In this document: positions 14,008-27,449 of the stretch, one piece after another
Position numbering within the stretch: position 1 is the first letter of the stretch
How the letters are laid out: each line of letters opens with the position of its first letter
Source: Casuarina equisetifolia
Lineage: Eukaryota > Streptophyta > Magnoliopsida > Fagales > Casuarinaceae
Reading direction: 5' to 3'
Assembly: GCA_028551475.1 (NCBI GenBank)
Contig: CM052361.1
Coordinates: 10,795,501-10,859,500, forward strand
DNA: 64,000 bases
Program-made: the position numbers and the translations under genes
Notes under the pieces: generated by a model
Told to the model about the DNA's origin: nothing
Database searches by the model: none
The model's input: the letters and a program-made list of their open reading frames with translations, nothing else

Positions 14008-14601
14008 TGTTAGGTTAGTCCAGCCCATATTCAGGAATTAATATTGGTTCCTATTAGGGTAATGTGGGCCTAAGGTTTAAAAGAAAAAATATAGGTTTTT
14101 TCTTTAAGTGTGTAGCCATCAAAAAGAAAATAGAGAGAAACGAAAAATAACAGAATTTCAGTAGGTTCAGAATTGGGTGTTCTTCATTGTGAACAGTTAG
14201 ATAGTCATTTGGAGCTCTTTAAATCAGCAGATCTTGGTCAAAAATCTGGGTGATATTTCTCCAACTTTTCTTAGTTAAGTTGATGTTTATAACTTGTTCT
14301 TCACTATTAATTGGTGATTCTATTGTTGTTGAATCAATAAATCTTTGTCCTATTGTTGTTGTTAAGAACTTAATTAGGTTGTAAGCCTAACAATTTATAT
14401 AGTGGAGATTTGAGTGAACTCCATAATTGGTCCCGTGGTTTTTATCCTTCACATTGGAGGAGTTTTCCACGTAAAATATTCTTTTATGTTGATTGTGATA
14501 TTTGTATATTTTACTTGTAATTCAAATACATTGTTGGTGTTTTAGTATATCCTCATAGGTTTAATCAAAGTGAAAAACTTTAGACATCATTTTTCCCATT
14601 A
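14008..14601 (+). mobile_element. Probable copia solo LTR
   Basis: Starts TGTTAGGTTAGTCC and carries, near 14400-14480, the arrangement common in Tnt1/Tork-type LTRs: a 'GTGGAGATTTGAG' stretch, 'CCCGTGGTTTTTATCC', then 'GGAGGAGTTTTCCACGTAAA'. The flanks GGGTG (14003-14007) and AGGTG (14602-14606) match at four of five bases. The end is less certain because it does not show the usual CA. No internal region is visible next to it. Confidence 0.55.
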
Positions 14602-15169
14602 AGGTGTGCCAAATCAGTGGCTCTAGATACCATTGCTAAAGACACAATTCTTCAAGTAACTAGGAACAACATAGCATAGAGGAAAATTAGGCAACGTTTC
14701 CCCTAGTTTTTTATGCTTGTCTTGAATACAAAGATAAATCTAGCTACAATAGCAAGTTGGAAAGCATTGAACGTTGAGTTCATTAAATTCTTCAAAAAGG
14801 TAGGGTTCTAAAACAACAATGTTCACAAGTGTGGAATGATAAACCAATGACCAATCTACTAACTACAAAGTAGGAAGGGAAACATTACAAAGCAAGAAGG
14901 GAAAGATGACTATTTTTTTTATTTATTTTTGCATAACTCCCGAAGCCTATTCTTCCTCTCCTTTTTTTCTCCTCTCTTCTGCCTTCTATGCAATTTTCCC
15001 TCAGCAACATCTCTCTTTGGCCCTTCATAAGCCACATGCCTTCTTCTAAGATTTAGTCCTACCAATCTCCTTTGCTAAAAATGAACTTGAGGACTATTGG
15101 CTCTCACATGACTATCGTGCGCTCTTATAGCATGTGGCCTCTAATTTTTCAGCGAGGTCCAACTAGAAC

Positions 15170-15487
15170 ACGCTCTCCCTTGTTTGCGACTTGATGCTTT
15201 CTCTCTCCTCTGGTTTTCTTTTTTGTTTTTCTCTACATTTTTTGACCAATCAATCATTCATTTCTTTTGTTTCTTTTTTTTTTCATATGAGCTCCCCCAC
15301 TTGCATGATAAGTTTTCCTATTTTGTTTTTGTTTGTTTTCTTTCTTTTCTTTCTCATATTTTGGGTTTATTGTATAAACCAACAAAAGTTAAATAAATAT
15401 AGACAAATGCAAATATAATTTCACAAGCACTATATTATATATATTTCCTAAAATAGTCAAAATAACTCTATAAAAATAGAGTTATCA
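15170..15487 (-). mobile_element. Truncated Athila-like LTR end (inverted)
   Basis: The last about 50 bases repeat in reverse complement the start of the family LTR, ending ATAGAGTTATCA at 15487. The T/C-rich stretch 15190-15360 resembles the pyrimidine-rich part of the inverted solo LTR at 3036-4316. The other LTR end is not found, so the copy is truncated or too diverged to trace; the left limit is a guess. Confidence 0.5.
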
Positions 15488-16274
15488 CACATCTTGATTT
15501 TATTAACTTATCCAAAAACTTAAAATTAGATATTGTTTTGTTTTTTTACCACTTCAAATTCAATTTATTTTTAGTAGCCAAAATCATTGTTGAAAATAAC
15601 TTTATAGTGGTTTACTATATTGATTTATGTATGTTTTAGGACCTTTTAACGGTTGAAGTTGAGGGAATAAGAAGAATCAACATGGGCTCTACTTTTTTAA
15701 TTTCAAAACCCGCATTGTTCCAGCTTTTATCTATTGAATTAGCACATAAAGATTTTGATTTTAAATTATGGAATGTCATATTTGGACAAACGTTTACTTA
15801 TAAATTTAAATATTAGAATGATTTCAAACACTTTGCTTTGCAAGATTTACATTTTCTAGTTTGTTCACTTACAAAACAAACTTCTGATCTTTTTCCCACA
15901 TGTAGTGATTATGGCAAAAAGTTATTTGATATAATTCATGTGGATATTTAGAGACTATATAAGGTTTTCAATCGTGATGGATCAAGGTACTTCTTGACCA
16001 TAGTTTTAATTCTTCAATAGGAACTTGGATATTCCTTTTAAAAATCAAAACTCATATTATGCAAAATTTAGAAATTTTTTAATATGATAAAAAATCAATT
16101 TAGCATTGAGGTCAAATTTATTACATTAGATAATGTGTTATATATATTTTTTAACTCTACAACTATTCTTTTTTCTTCCTTGAGTATTATACATAAAAGT
16201 TATTGTGTGTATACTCTACAAGTCACCCATTCTTATAATTTATTCATGATCATTTGTTGAGAGGATCTTTAGTG

Positions 16275-16723
<449 letters not shown>

Positions 16724-17085
16724 AGGCTATGCTATGTGAGTGGGCTTCTTTCCCAGTTACCTTTGCAATATAATTATTAGAAAAAATATATATATATTGA
16801 CTTCCATGTTGACAGTATGTAAAATAATGTACTTTTCTTATCAATGTTTTATTGAACTCTAATAAAGCCCTATCCCCCTTAGACCTTCCTTGGCTCCCAT
16901 TAACATAAGTTATAACTTACCTCCACCCAAATTGCAATGGAAAAGTATGGGTCTTAGGAGTTTAGCTCTCACTAGTTGGTAGACTAGATAGAGCTTCCTT
17001 ATTTTGATTGTCAAATATCTCATCTTTTGTCTTAGATTATTCAATTAACATAATAATTTAAATTAAAAAAATATTTCACAACAAA
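16724..17085 (+). other. Probable 3'-UTR remains of the E2 retrocopy and joined sequence
   Basis: A polyadenylation-like TCTAATAAAG at about 16857-16866 follows the E2 reading region. Homology to the block B copia remnant resumes near 17085. The stretch between has no other recognisable content, and no clear poly(A) tail or target duplication was found. Confidence 0.4.
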
Positions 17086-18342
17086 ATGGTGTGGTTAAAC
17101 ATAAGAATTACCATATACTAGATGTTGCATAAACACAAAAATTTTAGAATAAAATACCCATGTAAATTTGGGATTAATATATACTCACTATTACCTACAT
17201 CATCAATCAAATTCGTTTTTCTATTTTAAATGAGCAAATACCTTATGAGAGATTTTATGGAAAAATTCTTAATCTTTCTCGTCTCTAAGTTTTTAATTAT
17301 CTTTGTTATGCCATAACAGTTAGGTACAAAGACAAAAACTTCTTATTCAAATATTCATACTCATTCTCCAAACATCATTGCATCTTGAATAGTAGACATC
17401 CATATTAAAAGTGTTACCTCTGATATTCTAAACCCTTCTACTTCACCATGGATTTTTTCTTCAAAGGTCTAATTTAATTTATGGGCTTGTAAGTCCAATA
17501 ATTCTGGATATAAAAAAAAATTTAAGTAAAGACTCTATTTTTCATTAAGTAGCTCTCTTTTCTTTTTGGAGTAGAATAGATGCTTGCAAATAGGGCACAT
17601 TAGCTTCAACTAGACTCATCCTTTTTAATTGGATAATAACATGACTAATTTCATTAATTTGAATGCTTTTCCATTCATCTTCAATTTTTTTAAATTGTAT
17701 TATGTCTTATTGTTACTAGATTTTTGTATACCTTAAAAAAGATGATTTTGAATCTATTTCATTTAGCAAACATTTTAAGGCATTTTTCTTGAAGAGAAAC
17801 GTGCTCGGAAGTTATAACAAATATGGTTGAACATTTGTTTTCCTCATTTTAAGGTTAACAAGTATTAGTTTTAACATCAAAAGAAAGTTTTATGTCCACC
17901 ATTAGATTCTTATTGGATGAAGAGTGGGAAACCTATATAAAGATGATAAATCCCTTTAGAGTATAGGATAAGCACTTTTAAAAGGGGAATTAAGTAGTTG
18001 CAACTTGACGAGAAAAGAATAATCAAGCACAGAAAGTAACAAACACTAAATTGGCTTCTTTTTTACAAAGCAAGTTATTGAATACGCAAAAAGCATCCCT
18101 AAGTTCTAAATTCTCTATTATTCAATAAAGACCCCAAACTTATAAAAACAAAACAAATCAACTTATATAACTAGTTCTTAACGGAAAGTGTAGCCAAAGA
18201 CCTACAACTAAAGAAAAATACAAGTTATGTATGTGCTGTAGTTAAGCTGTTCTCCTTAAAACTTGCAACCATAGTTACAACTACTAATGGAAAAATTAGA
18301 TCAAAACAAGTAATTCCTACCTAAGATAGTCTACAATTGACA

Positions 18343-18352
18343 CTATATATAT
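18343..18352 (+). promoter_or_regulatory. TATA box of the dead peptide gene copy A
   Basis: CTATATATAT sits 64 bases before the start codon position, in a promoter stretch (from about 18082) shared with the two working-looking copies at 50261 and 53156. Confidence 0.55.
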
Positions 18353-18415
18353 GGAAGATCGCAATGGCTATTGGCAAAAGAGAAAATTACCCTAAACACA
18401 ATCTTAAGGTTAAAA

Positions 18416-18605
18416 ATGTCGAACTTGAATGTTTTGTCGATTTTCTTTATCTTCGCCATAATGTTCTGCAGTGTTGTGGTGAGCCAAGACACTCTGAATG
18501 TTGCTTTGACAACCACATTGGTAGTTGTGTACCAGGAAGCCAGGAGGCCTTTGCAAAGCTTTCTCCAGATCACCACCAAATCATTACTGCCACTGTTACT
18601 GTTGA
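18416..18605 (+). pseudogene. Broken copy of the cysteine-rich secreted peptide gene (copy A)
   Basis: The first 28 residues (MSNLNVLSIF...VVVSQDTLN) keep the signal-peptide region of the intact copies at 50336 and 53231, but the cysteine-rich part is not readable in frame and part of it is absent. The promoter with its TATA box and the 3' flank are still clearly related to the other two copies, so this is a decayed paralogue rather than an independent gene. It lies in block A between a copia remnant and a fragment of a YidD gene, the same order as at 51-54.6 kb. Confidence 0.8.
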
Positions 18606-19584
18606 TCAACAACAACGATGCTTTTCGCATTTTTTTTTCTCAAAATAAACGAGATGGATAATAATTCGTCTATTAACCATATGATAAATAAGAAGCATCC
18701 ATTGCGATTTTGTTCGTACAACATCTCTTCTTTAGGTCTTTGCCATAAATGTCTTTGTGAACGCTATGTTGGAAGTCGTGTTATCTAGGAGATTCAAAAG
18801 GCTGCTTGAGCATGCCGCCTATATCGGTAATGAGTTACGCTTCGAGAACGCAAACGAAAATTTAATGCCTAGCGAATCTATATTTTAAATTATTTTTTTT
18901 ATATATTTTGCATTATTAATTTTCTTAATTTGTCGAATTCTTTATACATGGTACGCTTTTCTAATAATTCTTTTACTGGACACAAGAAGGGAACATACAG
19001 TAAACTGAGGTTTTGGTGACGAACCCGAAATCAAATGACCATGGCATGTCCAAACCACTATTCAATTCAATTGGTTCTGAAAGGGGAACTCACACCAAAG
19101 CTTACGGGACAAAGGTTTCCTGAAATATATTCTCCTATTATCCGAAAACGGAGTTTGATTTTGTGGTTTCAACAAGTAGAGAATGAATTGAGGTCTGCTT
19201 CATGCGAACCAACGGTTTATTTTATCCTAGTCGTCTATCGAATGCATAACACCAAGCGGTAATTCTTTTCTTTTCCTCCAAACAGTCTGTCCTTGATGTG
19301 AACAGGATCATTCGATGCCAAATGACTACTCAATTATTCTTGGGAAAATAATCCTTTTAATTGTATAATATAGTTGAAGTATAGATTTCGGTTTCGAACC
19401 AAAGTCAATTTGGCAAAAGCTAAATCCTAGTCATTTCAATTTGACCTTCATTAAGAACAAACACGAAAAGAAGCAACCTTGGCAAGCCACTCGAAAGTAT
19501 AGGAAGGCCCTTGAAACCCAAAAGGAAAAAAAAACATAAAATAAACCGCAACACAAGACTCATTGGCCACCGCAACACAGAGAT

Positions 19585-19620
19585 ATAGCACTTGTTCTCT
19601 CCTTCGGTAGCCGTAGATCC
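19585..19620 (+). pseudogene. 5' fragment of a YidD-family gene
   Basis: ATAGCACTTGTTCTCTCC followed by TTCGGTAGCCGTA corresponds to the start of the intact gene at 54514 ([10 protein letters not shown]). The start codon position reads ATA, and similarity stops after about a dozen codons, so only the leader's first residues were copied or survive. The upstream 130 bases also match the region upstream of the intact gene. Confidence 0.75.
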
Positions 19621-19849
19621 TTTTATTGCGGATCATAGTAGCTCGATGTGATTTAATTCATGATGGATAGTTGTTATTATGCATGATGTGGATACTCATC
19701 TTCATGGTTGATGGCTACTGTGAGCCATGGTTTTGGATCTTGTTTGTGAGTGAAACGAGGGTTGTTCTTCATGGAAGAACTCGAAATTTCCTCTTCCAAA
19801 CTATCATGGATGTTGCATAGAAAAACTTTGAAGTTAGCCTCCACAAAAG
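19621..19849. other. Unassigned sequence between block A and an LTR
   Basis: About 230 bases with no match elsewhere in the window and no motif I recognise. Confidence 0.3.
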
Positions 19850-20219
19850 TGTTAGGATTGGTGAAACAATTATGTTAAAGGGTATAATTATCATTACAAT
19901 CAGAGGTCTTTATGTAATTGTGAAATCATAAAATATCTTTTAGATATAGTGAATTTCCTAATAGTATCATGTTAGGATTCTTATCCTTATGCGGAAGTAG
20001 GTTTTTCTAATAGTATTCAACTAGGATTCCTTTAGGATTTCTCTATAAATAAGGGAGTATAGAGAAACCTAGTAGGTTAGTTGAGAAAGTCCCCATGGAG
20101 GCTAATTGTTGGAAAGGGTCACTCTTATGGATTCTACTTGATGAGAGAATCCATGAGATATCTGTTTAAGGGGAGGAAATGTATGAAAAAAATCTAATGA
20201 GAAGCAACTACAAAGAACA

Positions 20220-20874
20220 TGTTGGACTGGTATCAAAGCTTTGGTGAAAGAAACAGTTTTGTGACTGTTATTGTAAGGTATTTGCTTTTGCCTTTTAAAC
20301 GATTTCTTTTGCACTTGTAACACTTGAACAAGCTAACAAACATGTAGATGAAACATAAACAAGGATAATACAACTAAAGAACACCAATGTTTTATGTGGT
20401 TTGGCCAAATGTTGCCTACATCCACGGGGAAAGCAAGAAAAATGACTTTACTGACATGCATGAGAGTATACAAGTATACAAGGTTTTAAGTACATTTCAC
20501 CATCTATACAGCACATAGAAAACACCTTTTCTTGTCTACAAGAAATGTTCTTCTAGTGCTTGACTACAGAACCATACAGAAAACACCTTTTACTCACCAC
20601 ACAAAGCCATTTACACAAATTCTACACTGTTCTACTTTAACTTTTCTGCAAAATGTTGTTTCTTACTCAATTCTAATCCTTTCTGGTTTTCACTCGTTTT
20701 TCCTGCTTCCTTGCTATCCAGTTCTCTCCTTCTATATGTTAATTGCAAACTAGAAAGATCTAAAGCAACCACCAATCAGAGAATAACATCTGCTATGACA
20801 AAACAGTAATATAGTAGATAAAAGAGATAGCTGTTTATAGTAAGAACTTGTTGACTATCCAACCTACTGCATCA
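20220..20874 (-). repeat. 3' LTR of the minus-strand copia element
   Basis: Aligns over about 650 bases with 25056-25700. Homology stops exactly after CATCA at 20874, beyond which the sequence is internal element DNA. Confidence 0.85.
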
Positions 20875-23800
20875 GCAAGTTAACTGGCCAGAAACTTCTC
20901 TTATAAATGATTAGAACACATCAATAGTGCACAAATTATAAGTTATACTACAACCACTCTCCACCTTGACAAATAATTTCTCTTCAGAATTTCTTTTCCA
21001 ATTGCTTTCCCAATTTCCCTGCACTGTCACTTTGCATAAAGTAATCCTACCAAGTCTACACAGTTTTGAAACTTCTTGGTAGGAAGTACTTTGGCAAATA
21101 TGTTATCAATATTGTTAAGTGTAGAGATCTTTAATGCCTTTATCTTTCCACTAGTAACAATCTCTCTAATGAAATGGTACATGATGTCTATGTGTTTCGA
21201 CTTTTCATGAAGTCTTTGATCTCTAGTGAGATGGATAGAACTCTAGCTATCACAAAAGACTTCATTTTAATCCTATTTTATCCTTAGTTCAGACACCAAT
21301 CCTTGCAAGCACAATGCCTTTTTGATGCCTTCAACAGCAACCATATACTCTGCCTCTGTTGTTGATAATGCAACAGTTGATTGTAGAGTTGCCTTTCAGC
21401 TAATTGTTGCTTTTGCCATCATGAAAACGTAGCTAGAAAGAGACCTCTTATCATCTAAGTCTCTTGCATAATTAGAGTCCACATACCCTACAACCTTCCC
21501 TTCTCCATTTCTCCTGAAATACAAGTCAAAATTTGTAACACTTTTCAAATACTGTAAGATCCATTTTACTGCCTTCCAATGCCCTCTACCTGGATTGCTC
21601 ATGAATCTACTCACCATACTTACTGCATAACTCAAGTTTGGTCTAGTACATACCATGGCATACATGATGCTTCCCACAGCACTAGCATAAGAGACCTTTT
21701 CCATATCTCTTTTAGCTTCTAAAGAATCAGGAGATAACTTCATAGATAACTTGAGCAGCTAATGGTGTAGCTATTAGCTTCGCAAAATTCATGTTAAACC
21801 TTTGCAAGACTTTTTCAACATAAGATTTTTTAGATAACTTTATAACTCCATGGTCCTTATCATAATAGATTTCCATGCCTAATATTTTCTTTGCAACACC
21901 AAGATCTTTCATCTCAAATTCTTATTTCAACATATTTTTTAGATTCAAAATTTTGAAAGGACTTCTTGCTACAATTAACATATCATCTACATAAATTAGT
22001 AGATATATGCGTAATCATAAACCAACTTTCTAAAGTACACGTAAATATCATAAGAGCTCCTATTAAATCTGTGAGTAACCATAAAAGTGTCAAATCTTTT
22101 ATACCATTGTCTAAGAGACTGCTTCAAGCCATACAAAGACTTTTAAGCTTACATAAATATATTTGTAGACTTTCTTCATCCACAAAACCCTCAGGTTGGC
22201 TCATATATATCTCTTCCTCAATCTCTCCATGTAAGAAGGTTGTTTTAACATCCAACTAATGTAATTCTACGTTAAACAAAACAACAAATGATAGCAAAAC
22301 CCGAATGGAAGTGTGCTTCACCATAAAAGAGAAAATTTCATTAAAATCCACACCTTGTTTTTGTGTAAAGCCTTTATCGACCAAACGTGCCTTATACCTT
22401 GTTTCATTGCTGCCTAGAACACCTTCTTTCTTCTTATAAATCCATTTATAGGTTATAACTCTTAGCTTTTAGGAAGTTCTACAAGCTACTAGGTTTTGTT
22501 TTTATGCAAATACTGCATTTCTTCTTGCATAGCATGGTACCATTTGCTTGCATTTGGACAAGCCATAGCTTATTTGAATGTGAATGGTTCTTCACTCAAA
22601 TTTGTCTCTACTATAGCTGTTAATGCATATGCAACTAAGTCTCCATATCCATGCCTCTGAATTGGTTTTGATTTCCTCCTTGTTCTATCCCTTGCAGGTG
22701 AGTATTCTTGCACTCGTTGCTTTATTGAAGGAGTTGTTGTGACCTCTATGGGTTGAGGTTTAGCATGAGTTATTTCAGTGATGACTTCTTCTTCACTCTC
22801 TTCTTCAATATGCTCACATCATCAGTTCTTTTATAGGTAAATTTGAAATTATTTGGATCAGTTTCTAGCTCCACCTTTTCCTTCTGTACTTTATTAGTTT
22901 CTGTCTTGTCTTGCTCCACCTTATCTTTTAACATTTGTAGCTTATCAAATATCACGTCTTGGCTAATAATTAACTTAGAAATTTTGCCATCAAAGAACCA
23001 TAATCTATATCCTTTTGCTCCTACTGCATAACCTAGAAAAATACCTCTTTAATCTAGGTTTTAATTTTCCTTCCTTCACATGAACATAAGCTAGACAATT
23101 GAAAATCCTTAAGTTATTGTAATCTGCAAGCCTTCCACACCATATCTCTTCTAGAGTTCTGCAATCAATTGATGTTGAAGGTGATCTATTGATTAGGAAA
23201 CAAGCAATATTGGTTGCTTCTACCCAAAATCTGCTCAGTAATTTTGCTACTAACAACATACTTCTCACCTTCTACAGAATAGTCCTATTCATCCTTTCAG
23301 CTACACCATTTTGTTGTGGTGTGTAAAGAACAATATGATGTCTAACAATACCTTCATTTTTGCAATACTCATCAAATTCTAGATTGCAGAATTCTAATCC
23401 ATTATCTGTTTTGAATCTCTTTAACCACTTTCTTGTCTATTTTTCTATTAGCACCTTCCATTACACAAATGTTTTAAAAACTTCATCTTTATGCTTTAAG
23501 AAATGCACCCAAACCATTCTAGAATAATCATCTATGAGTGTTAGCACGTACTTAGCACCACCAATGGATGAAACTCAAGCTAGACCTCATAAATTAAAGT
23601 GTACATAGTCTAAAGTACCCTTGGTTTTGTGTGTAGCAATGTTAAACTTCACCTGAGTTTGCTTGCCATATAAACAATGCTCACAAAGATCTAGCTTAGT
23701 AATCTTTTTGCCTCCAAGTAAGCTTTTTTTACTAAGTATTAACACGCCCCTTTCACTCATATGTCCCAGCCTCATATGCCACAGTTTAGTATTTTCCTTT

Positions 23801-25055
23801 TTTGATTTAGATGCCGATATAGCAGCTCCACTTGTTATAGTTTTTCCTCTCAACAAATAAAGTCCATTATATCAAGTGCCTTTCTGACAACAAGAGCACC
23901 CTTTAGAACCTTCAAGATACCCCCTTTGGCCCTCCACTCACAACCATTTACTTCAAAAGTTCCAAGAGAAATTAAGTTTCTCTTCAATTCTGGAATATGT
24001 CTTACATCAGTAAGGGTCCTTACAATACCATCATGAGTTTCTATTTATATAAATCAAATTCCAGTCACCTTACATGACTCATTGTTCCCCATGAAAATAA
24101 CTCCATCAAAGGGTTGATAATCCACAAATCATTCTTTATTATAAGTCATATGAAATGTACAAGCTAAGCCAAGTACCCAACTATCACTAGAGAAATTTTC
24201 TAAGACATTCAGAATACATCCTCCATCTAAATCTGCATCTTCAGCTACTACCATAGTGCTTGATCTTCAGAATATGTATTCTTTCCCTTGTCTTTTTTTT
24301 TCTTCCTCTCAAGACAATCCCTTCTTAGATGACCCTCTTAATGACAGTGAAAGCACTTGATTTTTCTTAGTCCAGATGCTGATCTAGACTTCTTTCTATT
24401 GATTTAAGATTTAGTGCCACTTTGATACTGCCCTCTATATTGTGTCTTATCTTTTACCACTAAACTAGAACCATCAGCTTCATTATATTCTTTAGCCACC
24501 TTTTTTCTCAACATAGTAGAGTTCAAAGAAGCTTTGACCTTTTCCATGCTAATAAAATCATGACCATATAACAAGGTTGTAACTAGATACTCATAGGGTT
24601 CAGGAAGTGAGCACAATAACATCAAAGCTTGATCTTTATCTTAACATCTATATTTTGCAAATCCATAATGATCTTATTAAATTCATCTAGATGTTTGTCT
24701 AGTGAAATGCCTTATTTCATCCTTAGAGTATACAATTTCTGCTTGAGATATAGTTTATTGGTACGAGATTTAGTCATATAAAGACTTTCTAATTTAGTCC
24801 AAGTTGAGAATGAGAGTTGCATGAGCTTTATTTAGCATTTCTTCCTTTTGTTCATTCATAAGAGATGCTAGCATCTTATCCTTCCCCTGTAGTGCAAGCA
24901 ATACACCTTGATGGCAATAAAGCTTTCATCTTTAGTTGCCAAAGACCAAAATCGCACTTGCCATCAAACTTCTCCACCTCAGCCTTGATAGTAGTCATCT
25001 TGCACAGCCAAGTTCAATGGTAATCTCAACTAAAGAACCATCTCCGATACCAGTT

Positions 25056-25700
25056 TGTTGGATTGGTATCAAAGCTTTGGTGAAAGAAACAATTTTGTGA
25101 CTGTTATTGTAAGGTCTTTGCTTTAGCCTTTTAAACGATTTCTTTTGCACTTGTAACACTTGAACAAGCTCACAAATGTGTAAATGAAACATAAACAAGG
25201 ATAATATAACTAAAGAACACTAGTGTTTTATGTGGTTTGGCCAAATGTTGCCTACATCCATGGGGAAAGTAGGGAAAATGACTTTACTGATATGTAGGAG
25301 AGTACACAAGATTTAAGTACATTTCACCATCTGTAAAGCACACACAAAACACCTCTTCTCATCTACAAGAAATGTTCTTCTAGTGCTTGACTATAGAACC
25401 ATATAGAAAACACCTTTTACTCACCACACAAAGCCATTTACACAAACTCTGCACTGTTTTGCTTTAACTTTGCTGCAGAATTTTGTTTCTTCTTATTTCT
25501 AATCCTTTTTGGTTTTCACTCATTTTTCTTACTTCCTTGCTGTCTAGTTCTCTCCTTCTATATGTTAATTGCAAACTAGAAAGATCTAAAGCAACCACCA
25601 ATTAGAGAATAACATCTGCTATGACAAAACAATAACATAGCATATAAAAGAGATAGTTGTTTACAATGAGAACTTATTGATTGTCCAAGCTACTACATCA
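25056..25700 (-). repeat. 5' LTR of the minus-strand copia element
   Basis: Adjoins the tRNA-Met-type primer site at 25039-25053 and aligns with 20220-20874. Confidence 0.85.
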
Positions 25701-26141
25701 AATGTTGTTGATTAAGGGGGAGCTTATGATGCTCCTATGTTGACATGATGCTCATATATTGATGTGGTTGATGAAGTAAGATTTTGGAATTTTTCAAGTT
25801 TGTTGATATCCAGATGAGGTGTATTAAGGCTCCGATGGTTGATTCTGGGAAAACACTAACAATTTTGGATGAGAGGTGGACTCTTCATTGGGGATTTCAA
25901 AGAGTGATCTCAATTTTTATGGAAGTCTCATGATTTTTACTTTTGTTGAAGGCCTCATGGTGGAGGATGCATTTTGATGGAAGAAGTCCATGATGATGTG
26001 TAAATGCTTGTAAAGAAACACGACCTAGGAAAGGTGTAACCTAGAAAATGCTACAACGAAAATGCCTAAAGAGATATAACCTAAGAAAAGTGTGGTTTAA
26101 GAATAGGCAAGATGGCGTAACTAATGAAGGCTTGTTTTGAA

Positions 26142-26375
26142 GAGAGTTTTATCCAATCTTTCTTTATAAAAAATATTGTGGTTGCAAAAGTTAAAAAAGT
26201 TTTTGCAATTTTCTCTTTTAAAAAAATGTGGTTAAAAAGAGTTTTTTTAGTCTTTCTCTATCCAAAGACTATAGTTATGGAAGTTGAAGAGAGTTTTTCC
26301 AATCTTTCTCTTTCCAAAGAGTGTAGTTATGTAGTTGAAAATTTGAAAAGATTTTTTATACTTTCCTATAATATA
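26142..26375 (+). repeat. Degenerate tandem repeat, about 48-50 bp period
   Basis: Four to five units can be read, starting near 26142, 26193, 26239, 26289 and 26341. Each has a purine start (GAGAGTTTTT-like), a pyrimidine block (CCAATCTTTCTCTTT), and a TGTGGTT/TATAGTTATG block ending in AGTTGAA. It lies just inside the right end of the non-coding LTR element. Confidence 0.75.
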
Positions 26376-26649
26376 GAGATGTTGCATAAATTATTCCAAG
26401 GGAGAGATTGTTAGGATTGGTGGAACAATTAGGTTAAAAAAGTATGATTGTTATTACAATCAAAGGTCTCTATGTAATTGTGAAACCATGAAATATCTTC
26501 TAGATATAATGGGTTTTCTGTTAAATATGTTGTGTTTAGATGTGTGCGTTATTGTATTTGTGTGTTTGATCTATATGTGGATGATAGGACTTGGTTGAAT
26601 TTCGCTAACAAATTATCTACAAAAGTTTAGTTACCCTTTTCCATTACTT

Positions 26650-26865
26650 TTCCAACTTTATAAAGAGACCTAATTACATGCATAGATAATGGTCATGTTA
26701 GGTAAAATGTCCATAGGCCATTTTCTCACCCATGTTATGTCATGATTACTCATAAGTATAGGCTCTAGCATGTACAAAAGCAAATGCTCTAACTCATGGT
26801 CTAATCTACGTTTTTAGTAACTTGCTTACATAAAATATCAACAACCATGCAAGGGCACCTCACAC
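26650..26865 (-). repeat. LTR-like end of the gypsy element, inverted copy of 49780-49985
   Basis: In reverse complement this stretch matches 49780-49985, sharing segments such as CATGGTTGTTGATATTTT, GTAAGCAAGTTAC and ATGGCCTATGGACA. In both places it follows the end of a gypsy polyprotein reading, so it is most likely the start of that family's LTR. Confidence 0.6.
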
Positions 26866-27449
26866 CGTCTTCCCATATGGTTCTTCTGGTCATCTAGACA
26901 TGGATGTAGGCTATCTCGCATCACTCTTCCCACCTTTGGAAATGACATCATCCTTAAGTTCGAAGTAAGACTAGAACTTCGATTAATCCTGCCATGTAGC
27001 TTTTGATGATTGTAAATGCTCCAATGTATGGGCAATTTCACTTAATTTCAATGGTTTTGTCTTCTACAATTGCCCATGGTTGTGCCTTCATGCCTTTTTC
27101 ATCTTTCATAATAGTTGGTAGCTTATCTTGGGCAATCTAAAGTAGCTTTGACTTCTGAAGAAAAAGATAAGAAGATGTCATATGAAGACAAAAGTTTGCC
27201 CATGTAATAGTTTAAATAGGGAAACATGGAAGATGCTATGTACATGGCTTCAATTGGAAATTTAAAATGGTAAGCTAGTAGCCTAAGGTGCTTAATGATC
27301 TCACAGGCATTATAGTATCATGCTGCAAGCTTGTGTTTTTTCATAAAGCTATTGAAGTTAGGTGATAGGGCTATAGTTGCTCCATGCAATTCTATACTTT
27401 GGACTAATTAAGTTTTAAAGTTTTTAGCAGTTTGTCTCTTTGTTTTAGA

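Larger units (their letters stand above)
20220..25700 (-). mobile_element. Ty1/copia element (minus strand), broken
   Basis: LTRs are at 20220-20874 (3') and 25056-25700 (5'), both TGTTGGA...CATCA, differing at very roughly 6% of sites by eye, so it is clearly older than the Athila-like element at 37.4 kb. A primer site like that for initiator tRNA-Met (TGGTATCGGAGATGG on the minus strand, 25039-25053) adjoins the 5' LTR. On the minus strand, gag and protease traces lie near 24060-25000, pre-integrase and integrase at 22990-23860, reverse transcriptase near 21730-22560 and RNase H near 21396-21743 (with the CTRPNLSYAVS and GYVDSNYA blocks). It is broken, with many breaks. I found no target duplication. 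Confidence 0.85.
19850..26520 (+). mobile_element. Probable non-coding LTR element hosting an inserted copia element
   Basis: Direct copies of the same sequence start at 19850 and 26409 (both TGTTAGGATTGGTG then GAACAATT-like) and stay similar for about 110 bases; the right one then stops near 26520. A purine tract (AAGGGAGAGAT at 26398-26408) precedes the right copy, as expected before a 3' LTR on the plus strand, and TATAAATAAGG lies in the left LTR near 20043. Excluding the nested copia element, the internal part is only about 0.8 kb and has no retroelement protein, so it would be a non-autonomous element. It is incomplete at the right. Confidence 0.5.

Noticed and set aside
18337-18648. 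A 103-codon frame across the dead peptide copy A
   Set aside because: It starts at a non-ATG codon and reads the peptide gene in the wrong frame for most of its length; the locus is a pseudogene.
22770-23031. Overlapping plus and minus frames near 22.8-23.0 kb
   Set aside because: They fall within the connection between integrase and reverse transcriptase of the minus-strand copia element and are not separate genes.
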